Shown here: positions 58,345-64,000 of the stretch, piece by piece
How the letters are laid out: every line of letters starts with the position of its first letter
Numbering within the stretch: the stretch's first letter is position 1
DNA from: Candidatus Delongbacteria bacterium
GTDB lineage: Bacteria; CAIWAD01
Direction: 5' to 3'
Length of the DNA stretch: 64,000 bases
NCBI GenBank assembly: GCA_041675285.1
Contig: JBAYTZ010000003.1
Coordinates: forward strand, 1 to 64,000
Notes under the pieces: generated by a model
Seen by the model: only the letters and a program-made list of their open reading frames with translations
The model's database searches: none
What the model was told of the DNA's origin: nothing
Program-made: the position numbers and the translations under genes

Positions 58345-59432
58345 TCCAGGACCTCCTCGACCCGGAAGTCACGATAGAAAAAGGCCCGGTCGCGAGCGAA
58401 GAGCCCGGCGGCCAGCCCGTCGAGGGAGCGCGCCCGTCCGGCCAGGGATTCCGGCAGCCGGCGCGGCGCCAGCATGTTCCAGTAGGCGATTCGCGCGCCC
58501 GGCCGGCTGCGCTCCAGCACGCGGCGAAGCAGGCGTTCGCAGCCCGGGCCGTCCAGATACTCCAGGATGTCCGAGAGGTTGAACCCGTCGTAACACCTGT
58601 CCGAGGCGGCCAGCACGTCCTCCACGGAGCCTTCGGCCAGCTCCAGCAACTCCAGGTTCTGCCGCAACCCGGCGTAGCTCGCGGGCCGCAGGTAGTCGGG
58701 CAGGCTCTGCTGGAAGGTGCCGGTCAGGATGTACTCGAGGTAGGGGTTGTCCTCGCCGGGCAGCTCGATCAGCGCCCGGCGCACGCGGCGCAGGATCGTC
58801 TCGCCCACGGGCTCGTCCACGTAGCGGAAGAACTCCGGATCCCGCCCCAGCCGCCCCAGCAGGGTCCGGCCGAAGAAGAGGCGGAAGAGCAGGCGCCAGC
58901 GGCGGCTGTCCCAGACGTCCCGGTAGAAAGCGGCGCGCTCCTGCGCGCTCTTGGGCTCCAGCAGCGCGCGGCAGGTGCGGCGGTCGTGCAGCAGCGGCAG
59001 CACCCAGCGGCGGAAGAGTCGGAAGTAGCGCTCGAACTTGCCGGCGTGGATCAGCCCCGCCTCGATATGCTGCGGGCGTTCGTTCCAGAAGGCCCGGGCG
59101 GGCGGGCTCAGCTCGGGCGCCAGCCGCCGCCAGGTGGCCGGGCGGTCCCCGGCGGGCCGCAGCCCCAGGAAGGCCAGGCACTCGTCGTGCTCCAAATGGC
59201 GGATCGCCGCGCGCTTCAGCTCCACCAGGGCCAACTGCGCGGGGTTCAAGTCCACGGCGCAGACGCGGGCCCCGGCCGCCAGCAGGGAGAAGGAGTTGTC
59301 CCCGGCGGAGGCCACGGAGAGGATCCGGCGCCCGGGCGCGGGCTGCAGGGCCTCGCGCAGGATAGCCGCGTCCTCCCAGCAGTTGGAGTAGCGGATGAAG
59401 GTGAAGGCGGCGCGCCGGCGGATGTCATCCAC
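58341..59432 (-). CDS. DUF3419/BtaA-like SAM:diacylglycerol 3-amino-3-carboxypropyl transferase
   Basis: The 363-residue protein fits BtaA/DUF3419: FTFIRYSNCWEDAAILREAL at the N-terminus, a SAM-binding motif ILSVASAGDNSFSLLAAGARVCAVDLNPAQLALVELKRAAI, the mid-region VWDSRRWRLLFRLFFGRTLLGRLGRDPEFFRYVDE, and YDGFNLSDILEYLD. BtaA moves the aminocarboxypropyl group of SAM onto diacylglycerol, the first step to betaine lipids. No BtaB N-methyltransferase gene is adjacent, so the product may stay as the homoserine-type lipid, or the acceptor may differ. The start is a GTG that overlaps the HMG-CoA reductase gene by eight bases. Confidence 0.87.
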   Translation of the reverse strand: MDDIRRRAAFTFIRYSNCWEDAAILREALQPAPGRRILSVASAGDNSFSLLAAGARVCAVDLNPAQLALVELKRAAIRHLEHDECLAFLGLRPAGDRPATWRRLAPELSPPARAFWNERPQHIEAGLIHAGKFERYFRLFRRWVLPLLHDRRTCRALLEPKSAQERAAFYRDVWDSRRWRLLFRLFFGRTLLGRLGRDPEFFRYVDEPVGETILRRVRRALIELPGEDNPYLEYILTGTFQQSLPDYLRPASYAGLRQNLELLELAEGSVEDVLAASDRCYDGFNLSDILEYLDGPGCERLLRRVLERSRPGARIAYWNMLAPRRLPESLAGRARSLDGLAAGLFARDRAFFYRDFRVEEVLE

Positions 59433-60723
59433 GGCGGACGGACTCCGCCTGGGGGTGGCGGTGGAGTTGGTGCGCGGCGCCGAACTCGCCGGCGGCCATC
59501 GCGCCGATGATCGAGATCTCGCCCGCCAGGGCCGTCACCGCGCAGATCTCCGCCAGTTTGCGCGCCCGCCCCGCGCCCTCGCAGTCCATCAGGCGCAGGC
59601 ACTCCCGGGCCGTGGGCAGGTGCGTGCCGCCGCCCACCGTGCCCACGATCAGGTTGGGCAGGGAGACGTGGACCTGCAGGTCGCCCGCCTCGGTCTCTTG
59701 CATGTCCGTGATCCCCACGGCGGATTCGGAGACGCAGGCCACGTCCTGTCCGCAGGCCAGATAGATCGCAGTGAGGGCGTTGGAGAAGTGCCCCTGGACG
59801 CCGATGGAGCCGCTCTGCACGCCGCCCAGCACGGAGGTGTGGCTGTAGCGGGCCATCTCCCGGGGCGTGCAGTGCAGCGCGCGGCGCACGTCCGCGGCGG
59901 GCAGGATCGCCTCCGCCACCACTTTCTTGCCGCGCACTCCCAGGAAGGAGAGCATGCTGGCCTTCTTGTCGCCGGAGAGGTTGCCGTCCAGATACCAGGC
60001 CGACGGCTTCACCGGGGACTGCTCCACCAGGCTGCGGCAGATGGCGTTGGTGGCGGCCGTGACCATGTTCTGGCCGGCGGCGTCGCCCGTGGTGAAGTCG
60101 AAGGTGAGGAAGAGCGTCGAGCCGTTGATTGTCAGCTTGATGTCCACCAGTTCGCCGTGCCGCGTCTCGCGTGAGACAATCTCCCGGAAGCCGGGCACGC
60201 GCGGCAGCACCCAGTTCAGGAAGACCCCGGCGTCGACGATGTCCTTGAAGATGAAACAGGGCGCCCGGGAGACAGACTCGCTGATGCAGGCCGCCCGGGC
60301 CCCGCCGGCCCGGCTGATCAGGCGGGCGCCGCGGCCGTAGGAGGCCACCAGCGCGCCCTCGGATGTGGCTAGCGGCACGTAGAAATCCCCGCTGGCGTTG
60401 AGACCGCTGATCCGCAGCGGACCGATCACGCCCACCGGAACCTGGCACCAGCCGATCTGGCACTCGACGTTGCCCTTCAGCGACTGCGGATCCAGCGGCT
60501 CGCCCCGGCCTGCCACGTGCTCGAGCACGTGTCCTTGGGCGCGCAGGAAGTCCTGGCGGGCCTGCAGGGCCTCGGCGCCGTGCTCGTCGGGGTGGGGCGC
60601 TCGCTCGGGCAGCGGACGCTCCTCCGGCGGGACCAGCCGCAGCCGTTCGCGGAACTCCGTGTCGTCGCCCTGCTTGAAGATGTCGGCCGTGATCTGGAGG
60701 ACCCGGTTCATGGTCTGCGGCAT
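59425..60723 (-). CDS. Class I HMG-CoA reductase
   Basis: The 432-residue protein has the class I (eukaryote/archaea-type) motifs: GNVECQIGWCQVPVGVIGPL (substrate site), ATSEGALVAS with catalytic Glu 122, TTGDAAGQNMVTAATNA, GDKKAS with Lys 253, ACGQDVACVSE with Asp 327, GTVGGGTHL and the C-terminal His 418 (GEFGAAHQ). It reduces HMG-CoA to mevalonate with NAD(P)H. The ATG at 60721-60723 was chosen where homology starts. It is the first gene of the seven-gene run; no other mevalonate-pathway gene is in the window. Confidence 0.94.
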   Translation of the reverse strand: MPQTMNRVLQITADIFKQGDDTEFRERLRLVPPEERPLPERAPHPDEHGAEALQARQDFLRAQGHVLEHVAGRGEPLDPQSLKGNVECQIGWCQVPVGVIGPLRISGLNASGDFYVPLATSEGALVASYGRGARLISRAGGARAACISESVSRAPCFIFKDIVDAGVFLNWVLPRVPGFREIVSRETRHGELVDIKLTINGSTLFLTFDFTTGDAAGQNMVTAATNAICRSLVEQSPVKPSAWYLDGNLSGDKKASMLSFLGVRGKKVVAEAILPAADVRRALHCTPREMARYSHTSVLGGVQSGSIGVQGHFSNALTAIYLACGQDVACVSESAVGITDMQETEAGDLQVHVSLPNLIVGTVGGGTHLPTARECLRLMDCEGAGRARKLAEICAVTALAGEISIIGAMAAGEFGAAHQLHRHPQAESVRRG

Positions 60724-61019
60724 GGGGCGGCTCCCTGGCTGCTCGACTCGTGACAGGCTCGCGGTGGGGGGGCTCCGCCGCCCGCCAAAACGTAGGGAAG
60801 GAGCCTTGTATAAACCGGGGCCGTCTGCGCGGCCCCGCTGTGTTTCAATTGTCCCGCAGCCCGCCGTCGGGTGCAGTCGGAGCTGGAAGAGGAGCGCGGG
60901 GGGGTCGTCCTGGATCAGAAGGGCGCGCACCTGGTTGCCCGTCTGGGGTTGGGGACGATCGTCCGGGACGACCGTCCCCGCGCTTCCTCGATTTCCAGCC
61001 GCTTGCCTGCGGACGGCGC
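60724..61019. other. Intergenic region upstream of the seven-gene operon
   Basis: These 296 bases hold a hairpin (60816-60838) that probably ends the surface-protein transcript, and the leader of the HMG-CoA reductase gene. No clear -35/-10 or -24/-12 promoter for the operon was found, and no gene is supported. Confidence 0.6.
60816..60838 (-). terminator. Probable terminator of the surface-protein gene
   Basis: CGGGGCC and GGCCCCG pair across a nine-base loop. On the minus strand the stem is followed by GGTTTATAC, a weak U-tract. It lies about 180 bases after the stop at 61020. Confidence 0.45.
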
Positions 61020-64000
61020 TCAGCGCAACAACAGCATGCGGCTCGTCTCCTGGCGACCGGCGGCGCTCAGGCGGTACAGGTAGAGGCCGCTGGCCAGCTC
61101 GCGGCCGGCCTCGTCCCGGGCGTCGAAGCGCAGGCTGTGCGCACCCGCGTCCAGCTCACCGTCCTGTAACACGCGCACGCGCTGTCCGGCCAGATTGAAC
61201 ACCTCCAGCCGCACGGGGCCGGCCTGGGCCAGCGTGAAGCGCAGCGTGGTCTCCGGATTGAAGGGATTGGGTCGGTTGGGCTCCAACCGGAAGGCCGCCG
61301 GTTGGGCGGGATCGTCCACGATCGTGTTGGCATCCAGCACGTCCAGGCGCGTGATCCGAGCCTGTTCGCCGTAGCCCAGCAACATGCCGCGCCGATCCTC
61401 CCAAACCAGCCAGACGTCTCCCTGCGGTGCCGGCTGGGTCTGCACGACCCAGTTGGCCGACTTCGGCGACGGCAGATAGTCGCTGAACTGGAGTTGGGGC
61501 TCCGGCCCTTCGGCCAGGAGGAAGCCCGACACTCGGATCCCCGCGTCGACATTGGCATTCTCGGTTACCGTGATCAGCGCGCTCTCCTCCCCGGCGTGAG
61601 TCAGGGACCAGGAATAAATGCCATCCATGGCGGAGCGCAGCAGATTCCACTCGCGCTCCAGCACACCCGCGCTCGAGCGCCTCACCAAGCGGAAGTCCAT
61701 TTGCTCGGCCGCGTAGCGCGAACGCCCCAGCCAGACGCGCTGCTGGTCGTCCAGCAGCACGCGCATGGCCATCAGCGCGGCGCCCGTCTCCTCGTGCCGC
61801 CACAGTTCGTCGCCGGCGCTGGTCAGGCACAACACGCGCCAGCGGGTGTTCTGATCGTCCATGGTGTCGCCCAGGGACAAGAGCAGCGTGCCGTTCGGCT
61901 GCGGCAGCACCTGGCCCGAGAAGCTCAGATAGTCGGCGTTCAGGTCCAGCCGGATGCCGCGCCCGCTGTTGTCGGCGATGAGCGGTTCGCCGGCCGGACT
62001 GAAGCGCTGCAGGTAGAACTGCGTGTCCGTTCCCGAGCGCCGGGTCCAGACCGCCACCACCTCGCCACCCGCCTGGGTCGCCAGGCCCAGCAGGGTCGTC
62101 TGCGTGTCCGTGGACAGCCCCACCGGTCGCCCGCTGTCGCCCCACAGCCGGCTTCCCGCGGCGTCCAGGCATTGCAGGCGGGCCCGCAGTTGGTTGCCCG
62201 CGAGCAGGTCATAGCCCACGAAGAGCCGGTCGCCACCCCAGGCCAGCTGCGGACGGTACTGCTCGTAGTAGCCGGGGAGCTGCGGCTCGGCCGGAGCGAG
62301 ATCCACCGGGGTCAGCAGCAGCTGGCCTTGCGCGTCGACCCGACTCAGCTGCAGCTGGTAGACGCCCTGCTCCGGCAGCAGCACGTCGCCGCACAGCCAG
62401 AGCTCGTCGTCCACCGCCAGGCTCACCATGTCATATGGACCCGCCTGCGTTCCCACCGGCCGCTCGGTGTAGTCCCAGCGCCGCTGCCCGCTGTGCCCGT
62501 CCACGGAGGCCAGGTAGAGGGTGCCGGCTGCGCTCCAGGTCAGCAGCGGACGTTCGCCGCCCATTCCCAGCTGCGTGGCGCCGCCGGACTGCCAGCTCTC
62601 CGCCAGGAAGGCGGCGGCCGCGGGTTCCAGCTGTTCCTGGCCCAGCAGATTGCGGTGGGACAGTTGATGGCGCGAATGCTCCGCCTGACCGTCGGACTCC
62701 ACCGCGGACCAGCCGGTCAGGATGCCGCCGTCCGAGCGCAGCGCGAAGTCCCACGAGTGGCCGCTCTGGCCCGTCGGTCCCAGCCGGCTCTGTTCCGCCG
62801 ACCAGAGCTGCTGGCCTGCGGAGAGGCGCTGGACATGGAGGCCGTCGCCCTCTTCGAAGAGATAGGCCGGCCCGTGCGCGTCCACCGCCAGGTGGTAGAG
62901 TTCGCCATTGCTGCCGTCCGCCACCACGTCCAGCGGCGCGGGGGCCGCCCAGACCTGATGCCCATCCCCGTCCAGCACCTGGGCCAGCCAATTGCCGGTT
63001 GGATCTTCCCAGGCCACCACGTGCGGCTGATCCGCGGCTCCGCCGGAGGCCACCCGCACGACCCGCGGACCGTAGTCCTCCAGCAGCACGCCCCCGGCCT
63101 GCCACAGGTCCTCCAGCCCCGCGTCCAGCAGTTGGGCGCGCAGGCCCGTCTCCGTGGTCCAGGCCGCCAGCGTGCGGCCGGCGCCCGCCGGACGGCAGGA
63201 GAAGTACAGCAGCGATTCGCCGCCCAGCAGACGCGTGCCGCCCGGCCAGAGCCAGCCCGCGTCGGGGCGCACGCCCAGCACGCCCAGCGGCCGCTCGATT
63301 CCCAGCTCGGCCGAGTGCGCCAGCAGCGCGTTGCCCAGTCCGTCGCCCAGCAGTTTGAAGTCCCAGGCGTTGACCGGCAGCGTCAAGCCGTCGGCGGGGA
63401 AATCGGGATCCGGCAATCCCTGACCGTCGACGTGCATCAGATGCAGGAACTGATCCGCGGCGCGCCAGGCTACCCAGGCGCCGCCCAGACCGTCCGCCGC
63501 CAGCTGGCGGTATTCGTCCGACATGCTCCGGCAGCGGTTGGCGGCGTCGCCGCAGTCGTAGACCGGCAGCGGCACGTCCTCGGCCAGCAGCAGGTCCTGA
63601 CCCCACTGGAAAGCGCCCTGGCCGCCGCCGTCCGTCACGCGCTGCAGGAACAGATCGCCCGCGTTCTCGCTGGTCACATCCTGCCAGAGCACGAAGGCGC
63701 CGCCGGCGCCGTCCGGCGCCAACACGGGCATGAAGGGCGTCAGGGCGGCGGGCGGGCCGGCCAGCGCGTCCACCGGACCCAGCCCCTCCGGCGCGGAGTG
63801 CCAGGCCGGCGCCGCCGGATTCGTCGCGTCGAGTTTCTGCAGGAACAAGCGCGCGCGCCCGTCGCGCATGTCACACCAGGCCGTGATCCAGTGGGCGTCG
63901 TCCACGGCCGTGGCGGATCCCTGGAAGCGCAGGTCGTGGCGGACGAAGAGGACCGTCCCGTCCGGCTGATCCGGCCAGGCCAGCGGCAGCGGCTGGGCCA
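61020..64000 (-). CDS. Large secreted protein with T9SS sorting domain, N-terminus outside the window
   Basis: The frame is open to base 64000 without a convincing start, so the signal peptide lies beyond the window; at least 993 residues are visible. It consists of many repeated beta-propeller-like blades with Trp-rich motifs: DGAGGAFVLWQDVTSENAG, DGLGGAWVAWRAADQFLHL, GWLWPGGTRLL, AGGEVVAVWTRRSGTD and GDVWLVWEDRRG. This is the x-G-x-x-(V/A)-x-W-x-D pattern common in FCB surface proteins. The C-terminus is a type A sorting domain (RPNPFNPETTLRFTL, VFNLAGQRVRVL, SGLYLYRLSAAG). No catalytic motif is seen. The GTG at 63903-63905 is in frame but sits inside continuous coding-like sequence, so I do not take it as the start. 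Confidence 0.8.
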   Translation of the reverse strand, partial: AQPLPLAWPDQPDGTVLFVRHDLRFQGSATAVDDAHWITAWCDMRDGRARLFLQKLDATNPAAPAWHSAPEGLGPVDALAGPPAALTPFMPVLAPDGAGGAFVLWQDVTSENAGDLFLQRVTDGGGQGAFQWGQDLLLAEDVPLPVYDCGDAANRCRSMSDEYRQLAADGLGGAWVAWRAADQFLHLMHVDGQGLPDPDFPADGLTLPVNAWDFKLLGDGLGNALLAHSAELGIERPLGVLGVRPDAGWLWPGGTRLLGGESLLYFSCRPAGAGRTLAAWTTETGLRAQLLDAGLEDLWQAGGVLLEDYGPRVVRVASGGAADQPHVVAWEDPTGNWLAQVLDGDGHQVWAAPAPLDVVADGSNGELYHLAVDAHGPAYLFEEGDGLHVQRLSAGQQLWSAEQSRLGPTGQSGHSWDFALRSDGGILTGWSAVESDGQAEHSRHQLSHRNLLGQEQLEPAAAAFLAESWQSGGATQLGMGGERPLLTWSAAGTLYLASVDGHSGQRRWDYTERPVGTQAGPYDMVSLAVDDELWLCGDVLLPEQGVYQLQLSRVDAQGQLLLTPVDLAPAEPQLPGYYEQYRPQLAWGGDRLFVGYDLLAGNQLRARLQCLDAAGSRLWGDSGRPVGLSTDTQTTLLGLATQAGGEVVAVWTRRSGTDTQFYLQRFSPAGEPLIADNSGRGIRLDLNADYLSFSGQVLPQPNGTLLLSLGDTMDDQNTRWRVLCLTSAGDELWRHEETGAALMAMRVLLDDQQRVWLGRSRYAAEQMDFRLVRRSSAGVLEREWNLLRSAMDGIYSWSLTHAGEESALITVTENANVDAGIRVSGFLLAEGPEPQLQFSDYLPSPKSANWVVQTQPAPQGDVWLVWEDRRGMLLGYGEQARITRLDVLDANTIVDDPAQPAAFRLEPNRPNPFNPETTLRFTLAQAGPVRLEVFNLAGQRVRVLQDGELDAGAHSLRFDARDEAGRELASGLYLYRLSAAGRQETSRMLLLR

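Noticed and set aside
63903..63905. GTG as the start of the surface protein that ends at 61020
   Set aside because: The frame stays open with coding-like sequence to the window edge, and starting here would remove any signal peptide.

Overview
The window comes from a high-GC bacterium, roughly two-thirds G+C by eye with mostly G/C third codon positions. The best lineage clue is a set of large secreted proteins ending in a type IX secretion (T9SS) type A sorting domain, recognised by a PNPFNP-like motif, a V/LYNxxGQ-like strand and a SGxYLLxL strand. With the gingipain-like C25 proteins, a C10 protease with a Spi propeptide, and a TonB receptor/DUF4249 pair, this points to the FCB group, probably a little-cultured candidate phylum rather than a classical low-GC Bacteroidetes. 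There is no rRNA or tRNA in the window, so the phylum is an inference.

Layout. 1-5.7 kb: 5' part of a C10 protease gene, a DUF4249 lipoprotein with its TonB-dependent receptor, and a 314-aa exported protein whose 3' end is tandemly duplicated. 5.8-15 kb: a 1566-aa C25-like surface protein, a secreted beta-propeller protein and an 805-aa jelly-roll surface protein. 15.1-18.6 kb: an operon of lon, a PabA/TrpG-like glutamine amidotransferase and an Nfu-type Fe-S scaffold. 18.6-23.3 kb: an accessory island with several families of palindromic and dispersed repeats, an AT-rich beta-helix surface protein, a HigB/HigA-type toxin-antitoxin pair and an 11-bp minisatellite. 23.3-30.5 kb: a PfkB sugar kinase, an XPD/DinG-type helicase with a RecB-like nuclease domain, a DUF559 nuclease flanked by two-hairpin repeats, a conserved periplasmic protein usually misnamed asparagine synthetase B, and a TPR protein.

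30.7-40.4 kb: a compact nine-gene chemosensory operon on the minus strand (cheA, PilJ-type MCP, cheW, cheR, cheB, cheD, HDOD, single receiver, cheX-like). It converges on a small unknown gene that has a very good sigma-54-type promoter. No flagellar or pilus genes are in the window. 40.6-44.3 kb: a second C25-like surface protein. 44.5-48.2 kb: an OsmC-like, acyl-CoA dehydrogenase-like, PhnD-like and MetE-like gene set that may handle an organosulfur or one-carbon substrate. 48.2-50.5 kb: a secreted protein with a sorting domain and a small membrane protein.

50.5-60.7 kb: the most striking region. Seven tightly packed, often overlapping genes encode HMG-CoA reductase, a BtaA/DUF3419 aminocarboxypropyl transferase, a phytol/dolichol-kinase-like membrane protein, a GNAT acyltransferase, an AMP-forming acyl ligase, a UbiA-type prenyltransferase and a PEP-synthase/rifampin-phosphotransferase-like enzyme. 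I read this as a candidate undescribed pathway for an isoprenoid-linked polar lipid. 61.0-64 kb: the 3' part of another surface protein gene, running off the window.

Regulation: GG-N10-GC (sigma-54-type) promoters lie just upstream of the C10 protease, both C25-like genes, the 115-aa gene and, more weakly, the beta-propeller gene. This suggests an RpoN-controlled set of exported proteins.
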